From Sphingomonas aurantiaca (lineage in GTDB: Bacteria; Pseudomonadota; Alphaproteobacteria; Sphingomonadales; Sphingomonadaceae): DNA of 64,000 nucleotides. The notes beneath the pieces were generated by a model that was not told the DNA's origin, did no database searches, and saw only the letters and a program-made list of their open reading frames with translations. Below, piece by piece: positions 28,196 to 37,941 of the stretch (positions are counted from its first letter, which is position 1; each line of letters opens with the position of its first letter). Where the stretch lies: the NCBI RefSeq assembly GCF_003050705.1, contig NZ_QAOG01000005.1, positions 1-64,000 of the forward strand, written 5' to 3'. The position numbers were made by a program, and so were the translations under genes.

Positions 28196-29325
28196 GCGCG
28201 TTCGTCGTCAAGGGCTGGTGCCCCGATGCGTGGCGCCCGATGATGGCCGGCGACGGCCTGCTCGTCCGCATCCGCCCGCCGCTGGGTCGCCTGACCCGGG
28301 CGCAGATCATCGGCCTGTGCGCCGCTGCAGTTCGCCACGGCAGCGGCCAGATCGACGTCACCAGCCGCGCCAACCTCCAGATCCGGGGCGTTTCCGACGA
28401 CGAGTGGCGCCCGTTGATCGACGCCATGCTCGAACTCGGCCTGATCGACCCCGATACGGCGCGTGAGGCCCGCGCCAACATCCTCGTCGCTCCCGATTGG
28501 CGCGAAGGCGACGACACGCACCGCATCGCTTCCGAATTGCACGCCCGACTGCACGAGCTGCCGGACCTTCCCGGCAAGGTCGGCTTCGCGATCGACGCGG
28601 GCGTCGCGCCAATGCTCGCGGACGCATCCGCGGACTTCCGGATCGAACGCGCCGCGAGCGGCCACCTGATCCTCCGCGCCGACGGCCGGGATCACGGCAG
28701 GCCGCTGTCGCCCGGCACCGAAGTCGACCGACTGATCGCGCTCGCCCGCTGGTTCGTCGACAGTGGCGGCACCGCCAGCGGGCGCATGGCGCGTCATCAC
28801 GCACCGCTGCCCGATTGGGCCGCCGCGACGATCGCCCCCGCCGGGTCCGCACCCCGGCTCGAACCCGGCCCGCACGCGCTCGGGCTGCCCTTCGGTCGCA
28901 TCGAAGCGTCGGCGCTCACCCGCCTGCTCGAGGTCGAGCCCGCGATCCGCGCGATCCGCCTGACGCCTTGGCATATCGCGGTCCTCGAAACGGAGTCGCC
29001 GCTCGCGGCTACACCCGATCCCGCCGCCTTCATCACCACGCCGTCCACGGCGCTGCTCCGCACCGACGCCTGCGTCGGCGCCCCCGCCTGCCCGCAAGCC
29101 ACGGTCGAGACCCGCACCCTCGCCCGCCGCCTCGCGCCGCACGTCGTCGGACGCCTCCACGTCTCCGGATGCGCCAAGGGGTGTGCGCGCGCTGGCCCGG
29201 CGGACGTCACGCTGACGGGTTGCGACGGCCGCTACGACCTCGCGTTCGATGCGCGCGCCGGTGCACCCCCTTCCCGCGCGGGACTCGATACCGCGCAGAT
29301 CCTCGCCCAGTTCGGAGCCGCCTGA
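28192..29325 (+). CDS. cobG: precorrin-3B synthase CobG
   Basis: A 377-residue monooxygenase that uses O2 to hydroxylate precorrin-3A, so it marks the aerobic pathway. It has a sulfite/nitrite-reductase ferredoxin-like half domain (SRANLQIRGV) and a 4Fe-4S ligand set Cys-x5-Cys (CVGAPAC) and Cys-x3-Cys (CAKGC). The length is close to the family norm. It is coupled to cobN by ATGA and followed immediately by cobH (the next ATG touches the stop). Confidence 0.93.
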   Translation: MSAFVVKGWCPDAWRPMMAGDGLLVRIRPPLGRLTRAQIIGLCAAAVRHGSGQIDVTSRANLQIRGVSDDEWRPLIDAMLELGLIDPDTAREARANILVAPDWREGDDTHRIASELHARLHELPDLPGKVGFAIDAGVAPMLADASADFRIERAASGHLILRADGRDHGRPLSPGTEVDRLIALARWFVDSGGTASGRMARHHAPLPDWAAATIAPAGSAPRLEPGPHALGLPFGRIEASALTRLLEVEPAIRAIRLTPWHIAVLETESPLAATPDPAAFITTPSTALLRTDACVGAPACPQATVETRTLARRLAPHVVGRLHVSGCAKGCARAGPADVTLTGCDGRYDLAFDARAGAPPSRAGLDTAQILAQFGAA

Positions 29326-29955
29326 ATGCCGTACGCCTATGAAACCGACGGCGCGGCGATCTATCGCCAGTCATTCGCGATGATCCGCGCAGAAGCCGAT
29401 CTCGCCCGGTTTTCACCCGAGGAAGAACCCGTCGCCGTCCGCATGATCCACGCCGCCGGACTGGTCGGCCTCGCGCAGCATATCCGGTTCTCGCCGACCT
29501 TCGCGGTCGATGCGCGCCGCGCGCTCCAGGCGGGTGCCCCGATCCTGTGCGACGCGCGCATGGTCACCGAGGGCATCACGCGCGCCAGATTGCCTGCGAA
29601 CAACCGCATCGTCTGCACGCTCCACGCCCCCGAGACGCCCGATCTCGCACGCGCGATGGGCAACACGCGATCGGCCGCCGCGCTCGAATTCTGGCGCCCG
29701 CACCTCGCCGGCGCGGTCGTCGCAATCGGCAACGCGCCGACCGCGTTGTTCCACCTGCTCAACATGCTCGAGGATCCGGATTGCCCGCGCCCCGCCGCGA
29801 TTATCGGCTGCCCGGTCGGCTTTGTCGGCGCGGTCGAATCGAAGGCGGCGCTCTGGACCGACCAGCCCGTCCCCTGCGTCGTCGTCGAGGGCCGGATGGG
29901 CGGCAGCGCGATCACCGTGGCGGCGATCAACGCGCTGGCGAGCGGCACCGAATGA
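29326..29955 (+). CDS. cobH: precorrin-8X methylmutase CobH
   Basis: A 209-residue enzyme that moves the C-11 methyl to C-12, giving hydrogenobyrinic acid. Recognised by the N-terminal YETDGAAIYRQSFAMIRAEAD, the active-site region AVRMIHAAG with its conserved His, the DARMVTEGI block and GCPVGFVGAVESK near the end. The start directly follows the cobG stop, and its own stop overlaps cobI (ATGA). Confidence 0.95.
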   Translation: MPYAYETDGAAIYRQSFAMIRAEADLARFSPEEEPVAVRMIHAAGLVGLAQHIRFSPTFAVDARRALQAGAPILCDARMVTEGITRARLPANNRIVCTLHAPETPDLARAMGNTRSAAALEFWRPHLAGAVVAIGNAPTALFHLLNMLEDPDCPRPAAIIGCPVGFVGAVESKAALWTDQPVPCVVVEGRMGGSAITVAAINALASGTE

Positions 29956-30689
29956 CCGCGATGCGACCGGGTGGCATGATCCATGGCGTCGGGCTGGGCC
30001 CGGGCGCGCAGGACCTGATGAGCGTCCGTTCGGATCGCCTCGTCCGAACCGCGCGCCACGTCGCCTATTTCCGCAAGGCCGGGCGTCCCGGGCAGGCGCG
30101 CAAGATCGTCGAAGGCATGCTCCGCGCGGATGTGGTCGAATTCCCGATGGAATATCCGGTGACCACCGAGATTCCCGTATCGGACCCGCGCTACAATGAT
30201 TGCCTGTCGGCCTTCTACAGCCGCTGCATCGACCATCTTGCAGCTCTCGCGAGCGCGGGCGAGGATGTCGTCGTGCTCTGCGAAGGCGATCCGTTCTTCT
30301 ACGGCTCGTTCATGCACCTCTATACGCGCCTCCAGACGATCGCCCCGGTCGCGGTCGTTCCCGGCATTACCGGGATGTCGGGCGCATGGACCGCGAGCGG
30401 CGCGCCGATCACCTGGGGTGACGACGTTCTCACGGTGTTGATGGGCACGCTGCCCGAGGCGGATCTGGTCCGCCGGATCCGCGACACCGACGCGCTGGTG
30501 GTGATGAAGATCGGCCGCCACCTCGACAAGCTCCGCCGGGCGGTCGCCGCTGCCGGGCGCGAGGACGAGGCATGGCTGGTCGAATACGCTGCGATGGCGG
30601 ATCAGCGGGTCACGCGGCTGTGCGATGCCGACGCGATCACGCCCTATTTCTCGATCCTGCTGATCCATGGCCAGGGGCGGCGTCCATGA
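29952..30689 (+). CDS. cobI: precorrin-2 C20-methyltransferase CobI
   Basis: A 245-residue SAM-dependent methyltransferase. Family motifs: GVGLGPGAQDLMSVR at the N-terminus, CEGDPFFYGSFMHLY, and VPGITGMSGAWTASG. Methylates precorrin-2 at C20, the step before CobG. Four-base overlaps on both sides (cobH, cobJ) imply translational coupling. Confidence 0.94.
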   Translation: MTAMRPGGMIHGVGLGPGAQDLMSVRSDRLVRTARHVAYFRKAGRPGQARKIVEGMLRADVVEFPMEYPVTTEIPVSDPRYNDCLSAFYSRCIDHLAALASAGEDVVVLCEGDPFFYGSFMHLYTRLQTIAPVAVVPGITGMSGAWTASGAPITWGDDVLTVLMGTLPEADLVRRIRDTDALVVMKIGRHLDKLRRAVAAAGREDEAWLVEYAAMADQRVTRLCDADAITPYFSILLIHGQGRRP

Positions 30690-31435
30690 CCGGCTGGCTC
30701 GCCATTGCCGGGCTGGGCCCCGGCGATACCGCGCTCGTGACGCCCGAGGTCACCGCCGCGCTCGTCGATGCGACCGACGTCATCGGCTACATCCCCTATG
30801 TCGCGCGGGTTGCGCCGCGCGACGGCCTCACGCTCCACCCGAGCGACAACCGCGTCGAACTCGACCGCGCCACGCACGCGCTCCAACTCGCGGCGGAGGG
30901 CCACCGCGTCGTCGTGGTATCGTCCGGCGACCCCGGCGTCTTCGCCATGGCCGCAGCGGTCTTCGAAGCGCTCGAAGCCGGCCCGCCGCCGTGGCGCGAC
31001 CTCGATATCCGCGTCCTCCCCGGCATCACCGCGATGCTCGCCGCGAGCGCGCGCGCCGGTGCGCCGCTCGGACATGATTTCTGCGCGATCAACCTGTCGG
31101 ACAATCTCAAGCCCTGGCCGCTGATCGAGCGCCGCGTGCGCCTCGCTGCCGAAGCCGACTTCGCAATCGCCTTCTACAATCCTCGCTCGAAGGCGCGCCC
31201 CAATGCGCTGATCCGTGTCTTCGAGATCCTGCGCGAAACCTGCCGGGACGATCGCCCGGTGCTGTTCGCCCGCGCCGTCTCCACCCCGGAAGAAGCGCTG
31301 CGCATCGTCGCGTTGCCCGCAGCACGCGCAGAGATGGCCGACATGCGGACGATGATCATCATCGGCTCCAGCCTCACACGAATCATCGAACGCCCCGCCG
31401 GCCCGATCCTTTACACGCCGCGGTCGGCACCATGA
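30686..31435 (+). CDS. cobJ: precorrin-3B C17-methyltransferase CobJ
   Basis: A 249-residue ring-contracting methyltransferase. Motifs: GLGPGDTALVTPE, GYIPYV, SSGDPGVFAMA, LPGITAMLAASARAGAPLGHDF and FYNPRSKARP. The start at 30686 overlaps the cobI stop. Its last 25 bases overlap the 3' end of cobK, which is on the opposite strand. Confidence 0.94.
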   Translation: MTGWLAIAGLGPGDTALVTPEVTAALVDATDVIGYIPYVARVAPRDGLTLHPSDNRVELDRATHALQLAAEGHRVVVVSSGDPGVFAMAAAVFEALEAGPPPWRDLDIRVLPGITAMLAASARAGAPLGHDFCAINLSDNLKPWPLIERRVRLAAEADFAIAFYNPRSKARPNALIRVFEILRETCRDDRPVLFARAVSTPEEALRIVALPAARAEMADMRTMIIIGSSLTRIIERPAGPILYTPRSAP

Positions 31436-32160
31436 TCGATCCAGCGCAGGACCGCCGCCGGCGCATGCACCTCCAGCCGCGCCGGCAGGACCGGCCGATC
31501 GATCATGATTACCCGCAGCCCGAGCGCGCGCGCGGCATGCAGCTTGGCGTCGGCACCGGTCCCGCCTGCATTCTTGCAGACCACGACCTCGATCCCGTGC
31601 GCCTCCATCAGCCGCCGGTCGCCCTCGACGTCGAACGGTCCCCGGTCGATCACAAGATGATGCCGCGGCAACCCCGGCGGACGATCGGGCGTATCGACGA
31701 ACCGCAGCAGATACGCGTGCTGCGGCTGCACCGAGAACGCATCGACATGAAGCCGCCCGAGCGCCAGCATCACGCGCTGCGGCGGCCCGGCGAGCGCCGC
31801 GACTGCCGCCTCGATATCGGTAACGCGAATCCACCGATCGCCCGCCACGGGCACCCAGGCGGGCCGCGTCAGCGCGATGTGCGCGACCCCCGTCCGCGCC
31901 GCAGCGAGGACGGCGTTCGCGCTCATTCGAGCCGCGAACGGATGCGTGGCGTCGACCAGATGCGTCACGCCGTGATCGCTGAGATAAGTGGCCAGCCCCT
32001 CGACACCGCCAAAGCCGCCAACCCGCGTCGGGATCGGCTGAACCTTCGGGCTTGCCACGCGCCCGGCATAGCTCAGCACCGCCGCATCGCCGCGCGCTGC
32101 CAGCATCGCAGCAAGCGCGCTGGCCTCCGTCGTGCCGCCCAGCACCAGGATGTTCGACAT
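31411..32160 (-). CDS. cobK: precorrin-6A reductase CobK, encoded antisense inside the operon
   Basis: A 249-residue NAD(P)H-dependent reductase of precorrin-6A to 6B. It starts with the Rossmann-like LVLGGTTEASALAAML and contains ATHPFAARMSANA and the late VVCKNAGGTGADAKLHAAR block typical of CobK. The ATG at 32160 (minus) has AGGGAG eight bases upstream, inside cobL. That start shares the CATG at 32158-32161 with the plus-strand cobL ATG. The 3' end overlaps cobJ by 25 bp. Its promoter must therefore lie within cobL, or the message must be made apart from the riboswitch-controlled transcript. The product is still required for the pathway. Confidence 0.93.
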   Translation of the reverse strand: MSNILVLGGTTEASALAAMLAARGDAAVLSYAGRVASPKVQPIPTRVGGFGGVEGLATYLSDHGVTHLVDATHPFAARMSANAVLAAARTGVAHIALTRPAWVPVAGDRWIRVTDIEAAVAALAGPPQRVMLALGRLHVDAFSVQPQHAYLLRFVDTPDRPPGLPRHHLVIDRGPFDVEGDRRLMEAHGIEVVVCKNAGGTGADAKLHAARALGLRVIMIDRPVLPARLEVHAPAAVLRWIDHGADRGV

Positions 32161-33358
32161 GGCTGACACTCCCTGGCTGACGATCATCGGACTGAACGAA
32201 GACGGCGCGGACGGCCTGTCCGCATCGGCAAAAGCGGCGCTGGACGAAGCCGAACTGGTCACCGGCGCGCCCCGCCATCTCGCGCTGCTGCCCAATCTTA
32301 GGAGCGCGGTCATGCCGTGGCCAGTCCCGTTCGACGCCGGGATTGCACGCCTGCTGGACCAGCGCGGTCGCCGTGTCGCGATGCTCGTGTCGGGCGATCC
32401 GTTCTGGTTCGGCGCAGGCTCCGCGGTAACCCGCCATCTCGCCCCGACGGAGTGGGTCGCCCATCCCGCACCCTCGACGTTCGGGCTTGCCGCCGCCCGG
32501 CTCGGCTGGCCGATCGACGATACGACCTGCCTCGGTCTCCACGCCACGCCGCTCGCACGCCTGCGCCCGCATATCGCGCCTGATCGCCGCGCGCTCGTCC
32601 TCGTCCGCGACGGCGAGGCGGTGGGGCAGCTCGCACGATATCTCGACGAACTCGGCTTCGGCGCCTCGGCGTGTCACGTTCTCGAAGCGCTTGGCGGACC
32701 GCGCGAGCGCATCCGCGAAACGACCGCCGCCGCCTATGACTACGACGACGTCGCGCACCCGGTCGCCGTTGGCATAGCGTTTGCCGGCGATGGCTCGGTG
32801 CTGCCATGCGTCTCCGGGCTGGCGGATAGGTGGTTCGAGCATGACGGCCAGATCACCAAACGCCCCGTCCGCGCGCTGACCTTGTCCGCCCTCGCGCCCA
32901 AGCCCGGCGAGACGCTGTGGGACATCGGCGCAGGGTCGGGATCGATCGGTATCGAATGGCTGCGATCGCATCCGTCCACGCAGGCGACCGCATTCGAAGC
33001 CCACCCCGCCCGCGCCGACCGCATCCGAAGCAACGCCGCCGCGCTCGGCGTCGATCGCCTCCGCGTCGTCGAAGGCCGCGCGCCGGACGCGCTCGAAGGC
33101 CAGCCCGCGCCGGATGCCGTCTTCATCGGCGGTGGGCTGTCGGACGCGGTGCTGAACGCGCTCTGGAGCATGCTCCCCACCAGCACGCGCCTCGTCGCCA
33201 ACGCCGTCACGCTCGAATCCGAAGCGCTGCTCGCCGCCTGGCATGCGTCGAAAGGCGGCACGCTGCTGCGGATCGAGCTGTCCGAGGCCGCCCCGCTCGG
33301 CACGCGTCGCGGCTGGCGGGCAAGCTATCCGGTCGTGCAGTGGAGCGTCGTTCTGTGA
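32159..33358 (+). CDS. cobL: precorrin-6B C5,C15-methyltransferase (decarboxylating) CobL
   Basis: A 399-residue fusion of a CbiE-type methylase (residues about 1-210: TIIGLNEDGADGLS, LVSGDPFWFGAGS, HPAPSTFGLAAARLGWP) and a CbiT-type methylase/decarboxylase (about 225-399: LSALAPKPGETLWDIGAGSG). The ATG at 32159 lies in the same CATG that starts cobK on the other strand. AGGA eight bases upstream, inside cobK, provides the ribosome site. The next gene, cobE, starts by overlapping its stop (GTGA). Confidence 0.94.
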   Translation: MADTPWLTIIGLNEDGADGLSASAKAALDEAELVTGAPRHLALLPNLRSAVMPWPVPFDAGIARLLDQRGRRVAMLVSGDPFWFGAGSAVTRHLAPTEWVAHPAPSTFGLAAARLGWPIDDTTCLGLHATPLARLRPHIAPDRRALVLVRDGEAVGQLARYLDELGFGASACHVLEALGGPRERIRETTAAAYDYDDVAHPVAVGIAFAGDGSVLPCVSGLADRWFEHDGQITKRPVRALTLSALAPKPGETLWDIGAGSGSIGIEWLRSHPSTQATAFEAHPARADRIRSNAAALGVDRLRVVEGRAPDALEGQPAPDAVFIGGGLSDAVLNALWSMLPTSTRLVANAVTLESEALLAAWHASKGGTLLRIELSEAAPLGTRRGWRASYPVVQWSVVL

Positions 33359-33720
33359 TCGTCGCCGGGTTCGGATTTCGGCGCGACGCCACTCTCGATG
33401 CGCTGCGTACGGCGCTCCGCGAGGCTCAGGAGGGGCACCCCGATGTGACGGCGGTCGCGGCACCGCATGACAAGCTGGCGCTGGTTTCCGCCCTCGCCGA
33501 AACGCTTGGCCTCCCCGTGATCGCGGTATCACCCGGCACGTTGCAGCGCGCCACCACGCCAACACAGTCGGTCGCCAGTCTCGCGGCACGACGCGCGGGC
33601 AGCGTCGCCGAGGCGTCGGCGCTCGCCGCCGCCGGCCCCGGCGCGCAGCTGCTCGCCACCCGCCACATCTCGCCCGACCGAATGGCGACCTGCGCCATCG
33701 CTCAAGGACTCCCAGCATGA
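33355..33720 (+). CDS. cobE: CobE, CbiG C-terminal-like cobalamin protein
   Basis: A 121-residue protein with GTG start overlapping the cobL stop. It opens [20 protein letters not shown] and has [27 protein letters not shown], matching CobE/CbiG-C proteins. These are required for cobalamin formation but lack a fully settled reaction. Its stop overlaps the cobM start. A longer frame extends upstream inside cobL, but the family begins at this GTG. Confidence 0.87.
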   Translation: MIVAGFGFRRDATLDALRTALREAQEGHPDVTAVAAPHDKLALVSALAETLGLPVIAVSPGTLQRATTPTQSVASLAARRAGSVAEASALAAAGPGAQLLATRHISPDRMATCAIAQGLPA

Positions 33721-34502
33721 CCGTCCACTTCATCGGTGCAGGCCCCGGCGCGCCCGATCTGCTCACCCTGCGCGGCCGCGACTTGATCGCCGCCTCGCCC
33801 GTCTGCCTCTATGCGGGCTCGTTGATCCCCGCGGCGATGCTCGATCATTGCCCGCCCGGCGCGCGCCGCATCAACACCGCACCGCTCTCGCTCGACGACA
33901 TCATTGCCGAGATCCAGGCCGCGCATGACGCTGGCGACGACGTCGCGCGCCTCCATTCCGGCGACCTCTCGATCTGGTCGGCGATGGGCGAGCAGTTGCG
34001 TCGGCTGCGTGCGCTCGACATCCCGGTCACGATCACGCCCGGCGTGCCCGCCTTCGCCGCAGCCGCGGCCGCGCTGGAGATCGAACTGACGCTGCCCGGC
34101 GTCGCGCAGTCGGTGGTGCTGACCCGCACCCCCGGTCGTGCCAGCGCCATGCCCCCCGCCGAGACGCTGACCGCCTTCGCCGCCACCGGCGCGACGCTCG
34201 CGATTCATCTGTCGGTCCACAACCTCGCGCAGGTGGTCGCGGACCTGACGCCGGCCTACGGCGCGCAGTGCCCGGTCGCGATCGTCTGGCGCGCCAGCTG
34301 GCCCGACCAGCAGATCGAGCGCGCGACGCTCGCGACGATAGCGGCGACGATCGAGGGCAAGCCCGATCGCACGGCGCTGATCCTCGTCGGCCAGGCGATC
34401 TCGCCGCGCGATTTTGCCGACAGCAGCCTCTATGCGACAGGCTATGATCGTCGCTTCCGCCCGCAATCCGCGCAGTCCAAGTTCGCTGGAGACCTGACAT
34501 GA
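33717..34502 (+). CDS. cobM: precorrin-4 C11-methyltransferase CobM
   Basis: A 261-residue SAM methyltransferase. Begins [23 protein letters not shown], with [25 protein letters not shown] and [21 protein letters not shown]. Completes the C11 methylation before CobF. Four-base overlaps with cobE and cobB. Confidence 0.95.
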   Translation: MTVHFIGAGPGAPDLLTLRGRDLIAASPVCLYAGSLIPAAMLDHCPPGARRINTAPLSLDDIIAEIQAAHDAGDDVARLHSGDLSIWSAMGEQLRRLRALDIPVTITPGVPAFAAAAAALEIELTLPGVAQSVVLTRTPGRASAMPPAETLTAFAATGATLAIHLSVHNLAQVVADLTPAYGAQCPVAIVWRASWPDQQIERATLATIAATIEGKPDRTALILVGQAISPRDFADSSLYATGYDRRFRPQSAQSKFAGDLT

Positions 34503-35806
34503 CCCCCGGCCTGCTCATCGCCGCGCCAGCCTCGGGCACCGGCAAGACGACCGTCATGCTCGGCCTCCTGCGGGCGTTGCGCGACGACGGCCTCTCGGTC
34601 CAGCCGTTCAAGAGCGGCCCGGACTATATCGATCCCGCCTTCCACCGCGCCGCGAGCGGTCGCGCCTCGTTCAACCTCGATAGCTGGTCGATGCCCGCGC
34701 CAATGCTCGACACGCTCGCCGCCAAGGCCGACGACGCCGATTTCGCGCTGGCGGAGGGCTCGATGGGGTTGTTCGACGGGGTCGCGACGCCGGGTGTGAC
34801 CGGAAACGGCGCCAGTGCCGATATCGCGCGCAGGATGGGCTGGCCGGTCGTGCTGGTGATCGACGTCTCCGGCCAGGCACAGTCCGCCGCGGCGACCGCG
34901 CTCGGGTTCAGCCGCTACGATCCCGACGTGCCGATCGCCGGCGTCATCCTCAACCGCGTCGCCAGCCCGCGCCACGACCGGCTTGCGCGCAGCGGCATGG
35001 CGGCGGTCGGCATTCCCGTCTTCGGCAGCCTGCCGAGACGCGGCGACCTCAAGCTGCCCGAGCGTCACCTCGGCCTCGTGCAGGCCGCCGAGCATCCCGA
35101 CCTCGACGCCCGGATCGACGACTATGCGACCTTCCTGCGCGCGCATGTCGACATCCCAGCGCTCCGCGCCGCCGCGTCCGCCAGCGCCCGGCCGACAGCC
35201 GCGCAGAGCTGGATACGCCCGCCCGCCCAGCGCATCGCGCTCGCGCAGGACGCCGCCTTCTCGTTCACCTACGCGCATGTGCTCGAAGCCTGGCGGCGCG
35301 CCGGTGTGGAGATCCTGCCCTTCTCGCCGCTCGCCGACGAGGCGCCTGCCGCGGACGCCGATCTCGTCTGGCTCCCCGGCGGCTATCCCGAACTCCATGC
35401 CGGCACGCTCGCACAGGCAGGCAACTTCCACGCGGCGCTCGCGGTGCACGCGCACACGCGGCCGGTCCACGGCGAGTGCGGTGGCTATATGGCGCTCGGC
35501 GAGGCGCTCATCGATGCCGATGGCACGCGTCACCGGATGGCGGGGCTGCTCGGCCTCGTCACCAGCTATGCGCAGCGCAAGATGCATCTGGGCTATCGCA
35601 GCGCGACGCTCCGCGCGCCGATGGGCGGCTTTACCGCGGGCGCGGCGCTCACCGGGCACGAGTTCCATTATTCGACGATCCTCGACCAGCCCGACGCCCC
35701 GCTCGCGCACGTCACCGATGCGCAGGGCACCGCGGTCGCCGAGACCGGCTCATATCGCGGTCACGTCTCGGGCAGCTTCTTCCACATGATCGCGGGCGAG
35801 GCATGA
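34499..35806 (+). CDS. cobB: hydrogenobyrinic acid a,c-diamide synthase CobB
   Basis: A 435-residue glutamine-dependent amidotransferase. The N-terminal synthetase domain has the P-loop [31 protein letters not shown] and EGSMGLFDG. The C-terminal type 1 glutaminase domain has the nucleophile Cys in [13 protein letters not shown]. It amidates the a and c side chains, making the CobNST substrate. Coupled to cobM and cobA. Confidence 0.95.
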   Translation: MTPGLLIAAPASGTGKTTVMLGLLRALRDDGLSVQPFKSGPDYIDPAFHRAASGRASFNLDSWSMPAPMLDTLAAKADDADFALAEGSMGLFDGVATPGVTGNGASADIARRMGWPVVLVIDVSGQAQSAAATALGFSRYDPDVPIAGVILNRVASPRHDRLARSGMAAVGIPVFGSLPRRGDLKLPERHLGLVQAAEHPDLDARIDDYATFLRAHVDIPALRAAASASARPTAAQSWIRPPAQRIALAQDAAFSFTYAHVLEAWRRAGVEILPFSPLADEAPAADADLVWLPGGYPELHAGTLAQAGNFHAALAVHAHTRPVHGECGGYMALGEALIDADGTRHRMAGLLGLVTSYAQRKMHLGYRSATLRAPMGGFTAGAALTGHEFHYSTILDQPDAPLAHVTDAQGTAVAETGSYRGHVSGSFFHMIAGEA

Positions 35807-36534
35807 CCGAGCACATGACCGGTTTCGTCTCGTTCGTCGGGTCGGGCCCCGGCGATCCCGAGCTGCTGACGCTGAAGGCGGTTGCCCGCCTGCAATCCGC
35901 CGACGCAGTGCTGTTCGACGACCTCTCCTCCGCCGTGCTCGGCCATGCGCGCACTGGGGCGGACCTCGTCGCGGTCGGCAAGCGTGCAGGTCGCCCGTCG
36001 CCGACTCAGGCGCACGTCTCGCAACTGCTGGTCGAGTATGCGCAGGCAGGCATCCGCGTCGTCCGCCTCAAATCGGGCGACGCAGGCGTGTTCGGCCGCC
36101 TCGAAGAGGAGATCGTCGCGCTGAGGGCAGCAGGGATCCCGTTCGAGATCATTCCCGGGGTCAGCGCCGCCAGCGCCGCCGCCGCCGCCGCGCAGATCCC
36201 GCTCACCCGCCGCCTCAGCGCACGCCGAGTCCAGTTCGTCACCGGCCACGACGTCACCGGCGACCTGCCCGAGCAACGCAACATGGCCGCGCTCGCCGAT
36301 CCCGATGCGACGACGGTCGTTTTCATGCCCAAGCGTACCTTTCCCGCGCTGGCCGAATCGCTGATCGCAAGCGGGCTCTCGCCCGACACGCCTGCGCTGA
36401 TCGCCGAAAATGTCGGCCACCCCGATCAGTCGCTGACACGCTCGACGATCGCCGAGCTCGCCGCACGCCTGCAGGCGGGGTTCTCCGGCAAGCCCGCGCT
36501 CATCCTCTACGGCCCGCTGATGGACGCCGAATGA
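35803..36534 (+). CDS. cobA: uroporphyrinogen-III C-methyltransferase CobA
   Basis: A 243-residue SAM methyltransferase catalysing entry into the corrin branch. Motifs: GSGPGDPELLTLKAVARLQSAD, VGKRAG, RLKSGDAGVFGRLEEE, IIPGVSAASAAAA and the ARRVQFVTGH block. The ATG at 35803 overlaps the cobB stop; the open frame upstream lies inside cobB. It lacks the CysG oxidase/chelatase part. Confidence 0.95.
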   Translation: MTEHMTGFVSFVGSGPGDPELLTLKAVARLQSADAVLFDDLSSAVLGHARTGADLVAVGKRAGRPSPTQAHVSQLLVEYAQAGIRVVRLKSGDAGVFGRLEEEIVALRAAGIPFEIIPGVSAASAAAAAAQIPLTRRLSARRVQFVTGHDVTGDLPEQRNMAALADPDATTVVFMPKRTFPALAESLIASGLSPDTPALIAENVGHPDQSLTRSTIAELAARLQAGFSGKPALILYGPLMDAE

Positions 36535-37292
36535 TCGATCTCCACCTCATCGGCACCGGCACCGGCAACCCCGACCACCTCACGCGCGCCGCGATCGCCG
36601 CGATGAACGCCGCCGACCTGATCCTCCTGCCGCGCAAGGGCGATGAGAAGTCCGATCTGATCGACGTCCGCCGCGCCCTGTGCGCCGAGGTCCTGACGGG
36701 GCAGACGCAGGTGATCGCGTTCGACCTCCCCGACCGCGACCCCGATACGCCCTATCGCGACGCCGTCGACCAGTGGCACGACGCGATCGCCGACGCCTGG
36801 GCCGCGCAGATTGCAGCGCATCTCCCGAACGGCGGACGCCTCGCGCTGCTCGTCTGGGGCGACCCGTCGCTCTACGACAGCACGCTGCGCATCGCCGATC
36901 GCCTGCGCGCCGGCGGCATGGCGATGACGGTCACCGTCGTCCCGGGCATCACCAGTCTCCAGGCGCTCACCGCCGCGCATGCGATCCCGCTCAACGATGT
37001 CGCCGCGCCCGTATTGATCACCACCGGCCGCCGGCTCCGCGAAGCCGGCTGGCCGGACGGCGTCGACACGCTCGCGGTGATGCTCGACGGCAAATGCGCG
37101 TTCGACACGCTCGACCCTGCGGGCGTGACGATATGGTGGGGCGCCTATCTCGGCATGGCCTACGAAGAGCTTGCAAGCGGTCCACTCGCAACGGTCGGCC
37201 CGCGCATCGTCGCCGACCGCGCGGCGCTACGCGCGCGGCACGGCTGGATCATGGACATCTATCTCCTGCGGCGCACGCCGGCCGGCGCATGA
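36531..37292 (+). CDS. cobF: precorrin-6A synthase (deacetylating) CobF
   Basis: A 253-residue C1-methyltransferase of the aerobic route. Begins LHLIGTGTGNPDHLTRAAI and has LILLPRKGDEKSDLIDVRR, VWGDPSLYDSTLRI and VPGITSLQALTAAHAIPLN. With CobG it fixes the pathway as oxygen-dependent. Overlaps cobA and bluB by four bases. Confidence 0.94.
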   Translation: MIDLHLIGTGTGNPDHLTRAAIAAMNAADLILLPRKGDEKSDLIDVRRALCAEVLTGQTQVIAFDLPDRDPDTPYRDAVDQWHDAIADAWAAQIAAHLPNGGRLALLVWGDPSLYDSTLRIADRLRAGGMAMTVTVVPGITSLQALTAAHAIPLNDVAAPVLITTGRRLREAGWPDGVDTLAVMLDGKCAFDTLDPAGVTIWWGAYLGMAYEELASGPLATVGPRIVADRAALRARHGWIMDIYLLRRTPAGA

Positions 37293-37939
37293 CGCCCGAG
37301 CCACCGCCGGTCTTCCCCGCCGCGTTCGCCGCGCAGTTCGATACGCTGCTGCGCTGGCGCCGCGACGTCCGCCATTTCCGCACGACGCCGATCGCCGAGG
37401 GCGATCTCCACGCGCTGCTCGAAACCGCCGCGCTTTCGCCGTCTGTCGGCAACGCCCAGCCGTGGCGGTTCGTCCGCCTCCGCTCGCCCAGTCTGCGCGC
37501 GCGCCTCGCCGATCACGTCGATGCCGCCAACCAGGACGCAGCCGACGCGCAGCCCGACCCCGATCGCCGCGCCCGCTACCGTTCGCTCAAGCTCCACGGC
37601 CTGCGCGAAGCACCCGAGATCGTCGCCGTCTTTTCCGACGAGGCCCCGCGCGCCGGCCACGGTCTCGGCCGCACGACGATGGCCGAGACGCTCCGCTATT
37701 CGACGGTGATGGCGATCCACACGCTGTGGCTCGCGGCACGGCTGCGCGGGATCGGGCTTGGCTGGGTCTCGATCCTCGATCCGGCGACGGTCGCCGCAAT
37801 GCTGCGCGTACCCGACGACTGGACGCTGATCGCGGTGCTGTGCCTCGGCTATCCCGAGGACCCGTCGGCGGTCCCCGAGCTCGAACGCCGCGACTGGCAG
37901 CACCGCGAACCGATCGCGGACCGGATCGTCGAACGCTGA
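37289..37939 (+). CDS. bluB: 5,6-dimethylbenzimidazole synthase BluB
   Basis: A 216-residue nitroreductase-fold enzyme that cannibalises FMN to make the lower ligand of B12. Motifs: RRDVRHFRTTPI, LSPSVGNAQPWRFV, and LAARLRGIGLGWVSILDP. As last gene of the operon it shows the cell is equipped to make its own DMB. It ends 2 bp before the stop of a convergent TBDR gene, with no terminator hairpin between. Confidence 0.93.
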   Translation: MTPEPPPVFPAAFAAQFDTLLRWRRDVRHFRTTPIAEGDLHALLETAALSPSVGNAQPWRFVRLRSPSLRARLADHVDAANQDAADAQPDPDRRARYRSLKLHGLREAPEIVAVFSDEAPRAGHGLGRTTMAETLRYSTVMAIHTLWLAARLRGIGLGWVSILDPATVAAMLRVPDDWTLIAVLCLGYPEDPSAVPELERRDWQHREPIADRIVER

Positions 37940-37941
37940 TC

